NCBI GenBank assembly: GCA_039990395.1
Contig: JBDXFZ010000041.1
Coordinates: 310,001-374,000 of the forward strand
DNA: 64,000 nucleotides
Direction of reading: 5' to 3'
Source: CALINF01 sp039990395
GTDB taxonomy: Bacteria > Pseudomonadota > Gammaproteobacteria > Pseudomonadales > Halieaceae
Part shown: in pieces, positions 42,052-51,031 of the stretch
How positions within the stretch are numbered: position 1 is the stretch's first letter
How the letters are laid out: each line of letters opens with the position of its first letter
Program-made: the position numbers and the translations under genes
The notes under the pieces: generated by a model
The model's database searches: none
Told to the model about the DNA's origin: nothing
Seen by the model: the letters and a program-made list of their open reading frames with translations, nothing else

Positions 42052-43833
42052 CTACGATTGCCGGGATTCAATAAGATCGATAACGGCAGAGCGATCTGAC
42101 AGAACCAGCAACAACGCAAGATCGCCTTCTTCTAGCCAGTCCAGCGCCGCCGCAGCACCTGCAAGAGGATCTGCGCAGAGGTTCAGTTGGGCGTCACCAA
42201 GGCCAGATTCAAGACACGTTCTGCGGATCAACTCGCTCACGTCGCCTGACTCACGTCCACGCAGGTAGTCCGGGAGCTCTACGATAACAACCTGATCTGG
42301 CGACAAAGGCATCGCACCCAGTGTCAGGTTCCGAATATCATCATCGCTGCGATCACCGGCATGGCCTAGCATCAACAGGCGCCGTTTAGCCGGTATAGAG
42401 CGCATGGTGTCTGCCACTGCCTCAATGCTGTGTGGGTTGTGGGCAAAATCCACGAACACCCGTGCACCGCTTACTGCAAACTCGTTGCAGCGGCCTGGGT
42501 TGTCCTGCGTGTTGCTGGAAAACGACGCCAGGCCCAAACGAATGGCCTCATAGGGCAGCCCCATTGCATACGACAAACACATCACGGCCAGCGCATTACT
42601 CACGTTGTAGCGAGCCGCACCGCCCATAGCAATCGGTATGTCCGCTATCGGCATCAAAGAGCGCGCGTTCGCGCCGTCGTAGAACCACAGAATGCCCTCA
42701 TGCAACCAGCCGCACGGCCTGCCGCTACTCAGTGACTCTACAATGCATTCATTCTCTTCATGCAAGCTGAACCAGCACAACACCTTACCTTCACGCGCTA
42801 CTTCTTCGGCCAGCGCCCTAGCATGAGCAACGAGACCTTCATCATCGGCGTTGAGTACCAAAATGCCGCCTGACGCGAGTGTACGAAACACAGAAAACTT
42901 GGCTTCTATCAATGCAGGTACTGTGTTGATGCCGTACTGGCCAAGATGGTCAGCAGCTACATTGGTCACCAGTGCCGCCTGCGCCTGCTTGAGTGCAAGT
43001 CCCCGGCGCAAAATGCCACCGCGAGCGACTTCCAGAAACGCAATCTCGGTGCGCTGGTCGCGCAATAGCATGCGCGCACCACCGGGGCCCGAGTAATCGC
43101 CCTCGTCGAGAATATCAGTACCCACCCGTACAAAATCTGTAGAGGTAACACCGGCAACTTTGCCATCTGCAGCTGCCACCGCGGATGCCAGACGCACACA
43201 AGTGGACTTGCCATTAGTACCAGTGATCATTGCAACGGGGACATTGTGCAGAGAGTCCCATTGCACCGCTGACGGTGCAGGCAGATTCGTCACTTCCCAG
43301 GTCTGCGAACCACAACCATGACCAATCGATACATGGTCATCGTCGGATAGAAAATCTACTGCGTGCTCAGCTGCTGCCTGCTGCAATGTGATCAGTGCCG
43401 GATTCGCCTCACTGATCATCACTGAGCGCAGATCATCGACCATTCGAGATTGAGGCAGAGCTTCTTGTTTGAGCAGCTCACACGCTGTGTAGTGCCAACT
43501 GGCCTGAACAACGAATATGGCCGAATAGAGCTGATCGATGGGCGCTGAAATTGCGAGATTCAGTCCATCCTCGTGTGGCCGGGAGATACAACTTTCAGCC
43601 TGCCACGCAACGGCATCAAGAAGCCGCCGCGCCCAGCCGTGCCATGTGGCAGCAACAGTATCGAGATCAAAATTCAGTGCCACGACTTCGGCAATCGCAC
43701 CCGGCTTGTCCCACAAAAGACCCGGGCCAGTAAGGCGCCGACTGTCTTCCAGATACAATTCATCGCTTACTGGAAAGGGGATCGTCAGCGCTTCTTCCAG
43801 CTCTTCGACAGTCGGCCTGCTGCCCATACTCAT
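42052..43833 (-). CDS. CphA-like Mur ligase domain protein (lacks ATP-grasp half)
   Basis: A 593-residue protein whose residues 195-590 match the Mur-ligase half of cyanophycin synthetase: MITGTNGKSTCVRL (P-loop 205-211), VARGGILRRGLAL, NVAADHLGQYGINT, NALAVMCLSYAMG, VFVDFAHNPHSIEAV and GHAGDRSDDDIR. The first 190 residues carry no ATP-grasp motifs and are not recognised. It starts 5 bases after the cphA stop. In the CphA Mur half the enzyme adds arginine; a stand-alone copy may assist primer handling, extend a variant dipeptide or act as an accessory subunit. Distinct from MurE/MurF by its neighbours and its ARGGILR motif. Confidence 0.78.
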   Translation of the reverse strand: MSMGSRPTVEELEEALTIPFPVSDELYLEDSRRLTGPGLLWDKPGAIAEVVALNFDLDTVAATWHGWARRLLDAVAWQAESCISRPHEDGLNLAISAPIDQLYSAIFVVQASWHYTACELLKQEALPQSRMVDDLRSVMISEANPALITLQQAAAEHAVDFLSDDDHVSIGHGCGSQTWEVTNLPAPSAVQWDSLHNVPVAMITGTNGKSTCVRLASAVAAADGKVAGVTSTDFVRVGTDILDEGDYSGPGGARMLLRDQRTEIAFLEVARGGILRRGLALKQAQAALVTNVAADHLGQYGINTVPALIEAKFSVFRTLASGGILVLNADDEGLVAHARALAEEVAREGKVLCWFSLHEENECIVESLSSGRPCGWLHEGILWFYDGANARSLMPIADIPIAMGGAARYNVSNALAVMCLSYAMGLPYEAIRLGLASFSSNTQDNPGRCNEFAVSGARVFVDFAHNPHSIEAVADTMRSIPAKRRLLMLGHAGDRSDDDIRNLTLGAMPLSPDQVVIVELPDYLRGRESGDVSELIRRTCLESGLGDAQLNLCADPLAGAAAALDWLEEGDLALLLVLSDRSAVIDLIESRQS

Positions 43834-43838
43834 GAGGC

Positions 43839-46640
43839 TCAGTCGTCCCCTTCTTCATCGCGGGCGAGACGCACACCACGCTCGTCGCTGATCAACTGTT
43901 GACCGTCGGCGAGGAACATACCCAAGTTACTATCACCGAGATTTTCTTCTTTGATATCCGGAATATCTTCTTCGCTATTGCGTTCGCCGCCAAAGTAGAT
44001 GATCTGCTTCCAGCTACGGGTAATATTGTCGCCAAAGACTACCAACAGGTCGCCCTCCCCGCCCGCTTGCAACGCCGCTTCGATTGCCTCTTCTTCACTG
44101 GGGATGACACGGATATTTTCATCACTCACACCCTGGGCTATTAACTCAGCGCGCAGCAGTTGCGGCACTTCGTCCTCGCCACGGCCCCTGCGGTTGTCAT
44201 CCGCTTTACAGATGTACTGATCGAAGTGACCTGCCACCATTCGCGCTGACTCTTGAATGTCTTCATCGCGCCGATCGCCCGGCATAGAAATCACACCGAC
44301 CCGACGTCCGTTGACATCCATACGATCGACGGTATCTGCCACTACGCGAAACGCAGCGGGGTTGTGGGCGTAATCGAGAATGACCTTGAAGGGATGCTCG
44401 TTGTAGACGTTCATGCGCCCAGGCGCCTGGAAGAAGCTGGTATCGAACGTGCGCAAGCCGTGACGGATCTGTTCAAATTCCTTGTTCAGCGCATACGCCA
44501 TGGACGCTGCAAACATCGCATTCTGCACATTGTGCATCGCCTTGCCTTCCATGGTGGCTGGAATGAGGTGCGACCACAGCAATGGCATATGCGAGCCATT
44601 GTCATAGAACGTAATCATGTCGCCGTTAATCCCTCGCTCCAGCACACAGGCCATGCCTCCAGCGCGAATATGCTCACGCACCAGCGCATTGTCAGAGTTC
44701 ATCGTGACGTAGCAGATACGCTGTGCATCGCAGTAGTCCGCCATTTTGAGACAATTGATATCGTCGGCATTGAGCACTGCCACATCGGTAGCCGTCTCCA
44801 CGACAACGCGCTTGATCTCAGCCAATTGCTCAAGTGTATCCACACCTTTAAGACCTAGATGATCCGATTCTATGTTCAGACAGGCAGCAACATTACTCTC
44901 TTGATAACCCAGTCCCGCACGCAAAATTCCACCACGTGCGGTCTCCATCACAGCAAAATCCACAGAGGGGTCTCGCAATACAATCTGCGCCGAGGTAGGG
45001 CCTGTCATATCGCCCTTGACCGAAATCTTCCCGTCTATCTGAATGCCATCGGTAGAGGTTAAACCCACTGTATGACCGCAGTCCTTGAGAATATGGCTAA
45101 GCATCCGCGAGGTTGTGGTCTTACCGTTGGTACCTGTGATCGCCGCAATGGGAATTCGCCCTGTTTCTGCCGGCCCAAACAGCATGTCCATAACCTTGCC
45201 GGCCACATCACGGGGCTCGCCCTCACTGGGTGCAACATGCATGCGAAAGCCCGGTGCTGCGTTAACCTCCACAATGGCGCCGCCGATCTCTTTGTAGGAT
45301 CGGGTAATGTCTGCGGTGAGAAAATCCACGCCACCTACATCCAGGCCGACAGCGCGCACGGCACGAATCGCCATCTCACGATTATCGGGATGCACCACAT
45401 CCGTCATATCGATCGCAGTTCCGCCGGTTGACAGATTTGCGGTGGAACGCAGGTAGAAGATTTCACCGTCATCAAGAACGGTCTGCGCATCCTTTCCCGC
45501 TTCACTGAGCAAGCGATCGGCCTGCTTATCCAGCTCCAGTCGAGTCAATACTTTCTCGTGGCCGATGCCGCGGCGCGGATCCTTATTCACACTATCGATC
45601 AGTTCTTCGATGGTACGCTGACCATCACCTACAACATGCCCTGGCACCCGCTTGGCCACGGCTACCAACTCTTTCCCTACCACCAACATACGGTGGTCAA
45701 ATCCTTCTATGAAGCTTTCAACCAGAACCGCGCGACCGGTACCGTGTTCCTGTGCCTGATCGAAAGCGGTAACCACCTGCTCGGAGGTCGTGAGATTGAT
45801 TGAAACCCCCCGCCCATGATTGGCGTTGAGTGGCTTTAACACGACGGGATAACCGATGCGTTCTGCCGCAGCGATCGCGCGCCGCGCGGAATAGATCATG
45901 CGTTGCTGCGGCACTGGCAGTCCAAGGTCATTGAGTAGCTTGTGCGTGTCTTCCTTATCACACGCAATCTCAACTGCGATGTGGCGCGTTTCGCTGGTAA
46001 TAGTCGCTTGGATACGTTGCTGATGTACTCCATGACCAAACTGCACAAGGCTGTACTGGTTCAGACGAAGCCAGGGAATACCACGCTCCTCTGCAGCCTT
46101 GACGAGCGAGCCGGTTGAAGGGCCAAACTCTCTTTTTTGAGCACGCAGTACGAAGTCTTTGAGCTCGTCCTGAAAATCGAAGTCGTCTTCAAAATCATAG
46201 TCAATCTGGCTTTGCAGCTCAGCTGGCAGTAAATGTAACAACAGTTTGCGCGCCAACTGGCCGGCCTCTAAACCAACGTCCCGCTGCCTGTACGCGTACA
46301 CCATATTGTATTGACCGGGCTCGCCAGTGGAACGGGTGCGTCCGAAGGTAACCTCAGATCCAGCCATACACTGAATTTCCAATGCCACGTGCTCCATGAT
46401 GTGACCCATCCAGGTGCCCTCGTCTTCACGCAAGCGGCGCACGAAGCCCCCCGGCTCACGATAGGAGCAACCGTGCTCCTGCAAGCCAGGCAATGCGTCT
46501 ACCAACGGATTAACAAACGCATCTCCTAAACGCGCCGATGGCCATTCCTCGAGCACACCCAGATCCAATACGTGCTTGATGAGGGGAAAGCTGGCCCAGG
46601 TATTGGGGCCCACGTAGACATTGGTGGAGAGAACTTTCAT
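43839..46640 (-). CDS. cphA: Cyanophycin synthetase
   Basis: Makes multi-L-arginyl-poly-L-aspartate (cyanophycin), a cytoplasmic nitrogen store, from Asp, Arg and ATP. At 933 residues it is a normal CphA. N-terminal domain with MEHVALEIQCMAGSEVTFGRT near 83; ATP-grasp domain about 225-485 (YPVVLKPLNANHGRGVSI, VESFIEGFDHRMLVV, EVNAAPGFRMH), which adds Asp; Mur-ligase domain from ITGTNGKTTTSRML (P-loop 503-508), with ARGGILRAGLGY, ESDHLG and DYAHNPAAF, which adds Arg. ATG 46640 is chosen because AAAGGA lies 7-9 bases upstream; the open frame continues to 46790 inside cphB. It lies 13 bases after cphB in an operon. Confidence 0.95.
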   Translation of the reverse strand: MKVLSTNVYVGPNTWASFPLIKHVLDLGVLEEWPSARLGDAFVNPLVDALPGLQEHGCSYREPGGFVRRLREDEGTWMGHIMEHVALEIQCMAGSEVTFGRTRSTGEPGQYNMVYAYRQRDVGLEAGQLARKLLLHLLPAELQSQIDYDFEDDFDFQDELKDFVLRAQKREFGPSTGSLVKAAEERGIPWLRLNQYSLVQFGHGVHQQRIQATITSETRHIAVEIACDKEDTHKLLNDLGLPVPQQRMIYSARRAIAAAERIGYPVVLKPLNANHGRGVSINLTTSEQVVTAFDQAQEHGTGRAVLVESFIEGFDHRMLVVGKELVAVAKRVPGHVVGDGQRTIEELIDSVNKDPRRGIGHEKVLTRLELDKQADRLLSEAGKDAQTVLDDGEIFYLRSTANLSTGGTAIDMTDVVHPDNREMAIRAVRAVGLDVGGVDFLTADITRSYKEIGGAIVEVNAAPGFRMHVAPSEGEPRDVAGKVMDMLFGPAETGRIPIAAITGTNGKTTTSRMLSHILKDCGHTVGLTSTDGIQIDGKISVKGDMTGPTSAQIVLRDPSVDFAVMETARGGILRAGLGYQESNVAACLNIESDHLGLKGVDTLEQLAEIKRVVVETATDVAVLNADDINCLKMADYCDAQRICYVTMNSDNALVREHIRAGGMACVLERGINGDMITFYDNGSHMPLLWSHLIPATMEGKAMHNVQNAMFAASMAYALNKEFEQIRHGLRTFDTSFFQAPGRMNVYNEHPFKVILDYAHNPAAFRVVADTVDRMDVNGRRVGVISMPGDRRDEDIQESARMVAGHFDQYICKADDNRRGRGEDEVPQLLRAELIAQGVSDENIRVIPSEEEAIEAALQAGGEGDLLVVFGDNITRSWKQIIYFGGERNSEEDIPDIKEENLGDSNLGMFLADGQQLISDERGVRLARDEEGDD

Positions 46641-46653
46641 GTGTGTATCCTTT

Positions 46654-47475
46654 CTAGCACAGGGTGACTTCCCGTGATTGTGTATCGAAGAAACAGCCTT
46701 CTGCCAACGTATGCAAACGCATGTCGACCAGGCTGATTGGCGCGCCAGAAGAAGCGCTTGAACGTGACGAATGAGAAAGATCGCTGGCATCCAAAATAGT
46801 CACCACACCGTTGCCGATGACTTCGCCCTTGCCATCACCATCAATCAGGAACGCGGTATCCTCATCCACGCCAACACCGATGAGGAAGGGGTTGTACGAA
46901 AGCGCTGTGAGCAAACGACCCAGCCGATCTCGCTGGCTGAAATGCTGATCAATAATTGCCGTATTGATCAGGCCGATCCCCGGCGCTAAGTTGACGCCAT
47001 CTTCACGCGGCGAATTTCCAGATGCACCGCCAACAATCATATGCTGAGACATCATGGCTGCGCCTGCAGAGGTACCCGCAATAGGAATGCCATCGGCATT
47101 GAGGCGGCGCAAACGCTGACCTACCGGTGTACCTCCTAAAATGCCCGATAAACGTAGCTGGTTTCCTCCGGTTACAAATATTCCGGTGGCAGCATCCATT
47201 TCCTCCAGCAACAGCTCATCCTCACAGTCGCCGCGCTCGTTAATGTCGGTAAACAGTGCTCGTTCGGCGCCTAAATCCATGAACAAATCACTGTACATGG
47301 TGCCGGTATCGGGAAGCCTGGATGCGGTAGGGATAACGACAATCCTCGCTTTCTCCCCACCACAGATGTCCAGAAATCGGCCCAGTATTCGCGGGTCATT
47401 ACCCTTATCTTCGGCGCCACCGATGGGCATCAGATAGCCACGGCGGCCGCCGGGTTTTACGGGGGATGGACACAT
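46654..47475 (-). CDS. cphB: Cyanophycinase
   Basis: Serine peptidase of family S51 that cuts cyanophycin to beta-Asp-Arg dipeptides. 273 residues from ATG 47475 (AGGAAC upstream); a longer frame to 47577 overlaps the spacer. Visible: LMPIGGAEDK, VVIPTASRLPDTG, FVTGGNQLRLSGILGGT, the nucleophile in IAGTSAGAAMMSQHMI, DQHFSQRDRLGRLL and GVGVDEDTAFLI. Placed between iadA and cphA, it couples storage polymer breakdown with synthesis in one transcript. Confidence 0.95.
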   Translation of the reverse strand: MCPSPVKPGGRRGYLMPIGGAEDKGNDPRILGRFLDICGGEKARIVVIPTASRLPDTGTMYSDLFMDLGAERALFTDINERGDCEDELLLEEMDAATGIFVTGGNQLRLSGILGGTPVGQRLRRLNADGIPIAGTSAGAAMMSQHMIVGGASGNSPREDGVNLAPGIGLINTAIIDQHFSQRDRLGRLLTALSYNPFLIGVGVDEDTAFLIDGDGKGEVIGNGVVTILDASDLSHSSRSSASSGAPISLVDMRLHTLAEGCFFDTQSREVTLC

Positions 47476-47525
47476 GCTTTTGTTCCTGTTCTGTCTTGCT
47501 TGCCTCGGTTCTAACCGGGGCTGAA

Positions 47526-48692
47526 TTAGGTTTCGTAACTGCCCAGAACAACCTGCTCGCCGTTCTTTACATGCCATCTGCCACGCGCCATCACATGCTG
47601 CACCTGCAGGTTGTTATCCACTGCGATCATATCTGCATCCAGGCCCAGGGCAATCCTGCCCTTCTTGTGCAAACGCATCAATCTGGCTACGTTGCTGGTG
47701 CAAGCCGGCAACGCATGTTCCAGAGACAGTCCTTCAGTCTGTACCAAGTGTAGAGTCTCCAGCAGCGTTTGCGAACTTCCTACATCCAGCCGCTCAACCT
47801 CACCTTCGGCATTAAAACAGGGAAGACACCCTCCGCCGTCAGAACTCATGGTGAGATGGGTGTCAGGTAGCTCCGCTGAGTGATAGCGCAACATCGCTTC
47901 AGCAGCACTCCACCCGGGGTCATCCTGCGCCATCTCATATGCCGTGAGATCAACATAACAACCGTGCTCTGCAACAAGCTTGCAGGACTCCTCGAACAGG
48001 GGCTTGTTGCGATTTACGTGCGTTGGATGAAACACACGTGCCGGTAACTCACTGGCGTCGAGCGAACGCCGAACCAGGTCCAACCCACGCTTGCCATCAC
48101 CAAGATGGAGATGCAGCACGCCCGCTTTACCCGTCATCAATCCTGCTACCTGCGCTTCACTCGCCAAACGCAGGATCTCATCCAATGTCGGCTGGCTGGA
48201 GCGGTGATCGCTAATGGCCACCTCTCCGATACCGATAACGGGGTCAAGATTGACCATATCCGAGCGGGCACTGCCGGTAAGCGTTGTCAGTGGCAGATGA
48301 TAGCCGCCGGTAAAGCACCAGGCGGATAACCCCTGCTCACGCAATCCGTAGGCCTGGGTAACCAGTGTTTGGGTATTGCGGGTAAGATCGTCCGTACCCA
48401 GCACCCCAATGACCGAGGTAACACCGGCGCGCGTAAACTGGCCAAGAAAAGGAGCAGGCACGCGACTCGAGGGGCCGGATTCACCGCCCCCGCCCGTAAT
48501 ATGGGTATGGCCGTCAATCAGCCCCGGCAGCAGTAATAGACCCTGCAGATCAACTGTCTCCACCGATAGAGCAGGGTCGAGCGCAGGCGGCTGATCACCA
48601 ATATAAACAATGGTGCCTGCGCAGGTCAGGACGCATTTCATACCCAGTGGTTCAGGTGCATAGACCCGGGCGTTCAAGAGCAAAGTAAACAT
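47526..48692 (-). CDS. iadA: Isoaspartyl dipeptidase (beta-aspartyl dipeptidase)
   Basis: Zinc amidohydrolase that hydrolyses beta-Asp-Xaa dipeptides, here expected to split beta-Asp-Arg from cyanophycinase into Asp and Arg. 388 residues: LLPGLIDGHTHITGGGGE (metal-binding H-x-H and the GGGE of IadA), HLHLGDGKRG, RVFHPTHVNRNKPLFE, DLTAYE and MSSDGGGCLPCF with the catalytic aspartate. ATG 48692. First gene of the leftward cyanophycin operon, with 50 bases to cphB. Confidence 0.93.
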   Translation of the reverse strand: MFTLLLNARVYAPEPLGMKCVLTCAGTIVYIGDQPPALDPALSVETVDLQGLLLLPGLIDGHTHITGGGGESGPSSRVPAPFLGQFTRAGVTSVIGVLGTDDLTRNTQTLVTQAYGLREQGLSAWCFTGGYHLPLTTLTGSARSDMVNLDPVIGIGEVAISDHRSSQPTLDEILRLASEAQVAGLMTGKAGVLHLHLGDGKRGLDLVRRSLDASELPARVFHPTHVNRNKPLFEESCKLVAEHGCYVDLTAYEMAQDDPGWSAAEAMLRYHSAELPDTHLTMSSDGGGCLPCFNAEGEVERLDVGSSQTLLETLHLVQTEGLSLEHALPACTSNVARLMRLHKKGRIALGLDADMIAVDNNLQVQHVMARGRWHVKNGEQVVLGSYET

Positions 48693-48823
48693 GGCGGCAG
48701 TTTAGGGAACTCGACCGCTTAAGGCTAGCCAAAAGCACGGTATCGTGCAGCTGCGGATTTTCGACTAGGCTTCAATAGTCTCTCGGCATATCACGACAAA
48801 TGCCATCTTATGAAGGTCGACAC

Positions 48824-49423
48824 ATGAAGCAAACCAAGAACAAAGCCGAAGCCCTCGACGGTTTGCTCCTGCAGATACGACAGTGTGATCTGTGCCAAGA
48901 GATTTTACCGCTCGGTCCGCGACCTGTTGTACAAGCCGCCTCAGGCGCAAAGATTTTGATCGCCGGTCAGGCACCGGGAGCTCGCGTGCACGAAACCGGC
49001 GTACCGTTTGATGACCCAAGCGGCAAGCGGCTACGAGAATGGCTCGGGGTAGATTCCGAGCAGTTCTACGATAGCTCATTGTTCGCGATCATCCCCATGG
49101 CATTTTGCTATCCGGGCAGGGGCCGATCGGGTGACCTGCCACCGCCACCGCTGTGCGCGCAGACCTGGCGGCAAGCCTTGCTGGAACGGCTACCCAACCT
49201 GAAGCTCACTCTCGTCATCGGCCAATACGCTCAGGCTTGGCACCTACCACAGCCGGGCCGCACACTGACCGAAACGGTCAAAGACTGGCCCAACCTCGAC
49301 CCCTCGATCATGCCGCTACCTCACCCCAGCCCCAGGAATAACTTTTGGCTGCGCCGCAATCCCTGGTTTGAGACCGATCTGTTACCGCAGCTAAAAGAAC
49401 GCGTGATAAATGCCCTGACATAA
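48824..49423 (+). CDS. Uracil-DNA glycosylase superfamily protein
   Basis: A 199-residue UDG-fold protein. Features: IRQCDLC near the start, LIAGQAPGARVHETGVPFDDPSGKRLREWLG (the GQ-x-PG motif), and MPLPHPSPRNNFWLRRNPWF, where HPSPRN is the DNA-intercalation motif. Cys pair C-D-L-C suggests but does not complete an iron-sulfur site. ATG 48824 has GAAGG about 7 bases upstream; the 48800 frame is weaker. Resembles the UDG-like family annotated beside housekeeping genes in gammaproteobacteria. Repair of uracil in DNA is the likely activity. Confidence 0.8.
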   Translation: MKQTKNKAEALDGLLLQIRQCDLCQEILPLGPRPVVQAASGAKILIAGQAPGARVHETGVPFDDPSGKRLREWLGVDSEQFYDSSLFAIIPMAFCYPGRGRSGDLPPPPLCAQTWRQALLERLPNLKLTLVIGQYAQAWHLPQPGRTLTETVKDWPNLDPSIMPLPHPSPRNNFWLRRNPWFETDLLPQLKERVINALT

Positions 49424-49531
49424 TTGGGCATTCATCCGCGGCACCTACATTCACCAGAGCAAAAAAGATACAATTCGCTGCCTACGACTCGCTGCCTGCC
49501 AAGACCCGGCCGGTAAACCAGGACAGGACCG

Positions 49532-51031
49532 ATGATCGTCGCCGATAAATTCGTCTATATTCACATGCACAAGACCGGGGGCCAGACACTCAGCCAAATC
49601 CTGTTGTCGCGCATGCGTGGTGCCCAGGAAGTGGGCTATCACTATCCTGTTTCATTACTGCCGGTGAGCTTATCTGCGTTACCGGTTATCGGCATGGTGC
49701 GCAATCCCTGGGATTGGTATGTGTCCTGGTATGCCTTCAACACCCGGCCTGAAATAAAAAACCCCGTGTTTCTCATTTTATCCGATGGCTACCAGAGCGA
49801 CTTTACGCAGACCGTCACCAATCTTATAACGCTGGGTGACGATAGCGACCGCGCCAGGCAATATCGCCGCGCGTTGGCAGATGTGCTGCCAGACAACCTG
49901 CAAGGCAACATAGGGGTTGGCTTAAGCAAATCATGCATGACAACCCTGGGGGAATCCGGCAAAGGCTATTTCACCTGGTTGTTCAATCGTATGCACGGGA
50001 ACCTGGATCGAGCCTCTACCCACATTGGCCGCTTCGAGAACCTGGAAGCGGACTTTCTGCAGCTAGTGCAACAGTGCGGCGTTGGAGAAGAAGAACTGGC
50101 TTCCCTGCAGCAGGGTTTCGCGGAGACATCTCCCAGAAACACTTCGCGCCACTCGCACTACTCGTGCTACTTCGATGACACGCTTCGCGATCTGGTTGCT
50201 GCCCGCGACGCCGATATCATCGCGCGCTATGACTACGCTTTTGAGAACCAGAGAGCGCAATCGCCAACTGAACCGCTCAACCGACGCAGCTTCGACGGAG
50301 CAACTGATGACTTTGTCAAAATGGGTGGCGAGCCCGTCAACTATTTGCGCCTGCATGACAGTATCGACGTTACGCCAATTCTCGATGTTTTAGGCGGCAT
50401 TGAACCACAGACCTGGAGCCAATCGGGTCGCGAAGCACGCTACGAGGTTCACCAGGACACCTCGTCACTACTGCTGGTTCACGATGCCGACTATCGGCAC
50501 TTCGAGCCCACCTACCATCCACTCTATGAAAAGTTTGCTCCCGCCCTGGCACCCATCCTGAGCATGATCAGTGAGCGTCATGGTGGCGAAGGGTTTATTG
50601 GTCGCGTTCTGATCGCCAAGCTTCGCGCCGGCGGCCGCATTCTGACACACGCCGATCATGTGTATTCGCTAATCAAGTGCAACCGGCATCACGTCCCGTT
50701 GATTACAAACGAGCACGCGGTGTTCACGATCGGTGGCGAAGACAAAGTAATGCGGCAGGGTGAAATGTGGGAGATAAATAATGCGACAACGCATTCAGTT
50801 TATAACGGCGGTGACGAGGACCGCATACACCTCATTGTCGACTGGGTGCCATCAAAAACTGTACGCCCGCAAGACCGCGTAAAGCCACAACAAGAGAGTC
50901 AGCAATCCGCGGCGAAAACCGGCGACAACGAGAAAGCCGAGAAAGTGGAGTGGGAGAACGTGGGACGTAACCAGCTGTGCCCCTGTCAATCGGGCAAGCG
51001 CTATAAACACTGTCACGGCCAGTCAGCATGA
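49532..51031 (+). CDS. Sulfotransferase-like, Asp/Asn beta-hydroxylase-like and SEC-C fusion
   Basis: A 499-residue three-part protein. Residues 1-245: sulfotransferase-like, with KFVYIHMHKTGGQTL as the phosphosulfate loop and VIGMVRNPWDWYVSWYAF as the 3'-phosphate region. Residues about 265-440: aspartyl/asparaginyl beta-hydroxylase (2OG-Fe) domain, with H373-A-D375, VPLITNEHAVF, GEMWEINN, distal H421 and R431 in RIHLIVDW. Residues 474-496: SEC-C zinc motif NQLCPCQSGKRYKHCHG. It overlaps the next sulfotransferase by 4 bases. The combination suggests hydroxylation and sulfation of the same protein or peptide, with SEC-C for docking; function not shown. Confidence 0.75.
   Translation: MIVADKFVYIHMHKTGGQTLSQILLSRMRGAQEVGYHYPVSLLPVSLSALPVIGMVRNPWDWYVSWYAFNTRPEIKNPVFLILSDGYQSDFTQTVTNLITLGDDSDRARQYRRALADVLPDNLQGNIGVGLSKSCMTTLGESGKGYFTWLFNRMHGNLDRASTHIGRFENLEADFLQLVQQCGVGEEELASLQQGFAETSPRNTSRHSHYSCYFDDTLRDLVAARDADIIARYDYAFENQRAQSPTEPLNRRSFDGATDDFVKMGGEPVNYLRLHDSIDVTPILDVLGGIEPQTWSQSGREARYEVHQDTSSLLLVHDADYRHFEPTYHPLYEKFAPALAPILSMISERHGGEGFIGRVLIAKLRAGGRILTHADHVYSLIKCNRHHVPLITNEHAVFTIGGEDKVMRQGEMWEINNATTHSVYNGGDEDRIHLIVDWVPSKTVRPQDRVKPQQESQQSAAKTGDNEKAEKVEWENVGRNQLCPCQSGKRYKHCHGQSA

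Noticed and set aside
44253..44858. A 201-residue open frame on the plus strand inside cphA
   Set aside because: It lies wholly antisense to a convincing cyanophycin synthetase, has no ribosome-binding site or family motif, and is rich in His/Arg as expected of a shadow frame.
42052..46640. MurE/MurF peptidoglycan ligases
   Set aside because: The ATP-grasp plus Mur architecture, the neighbouring cyanophycinase and isoaspartyl dipeptidase and the ARGGILR motif identify cyanophycin enzymes.
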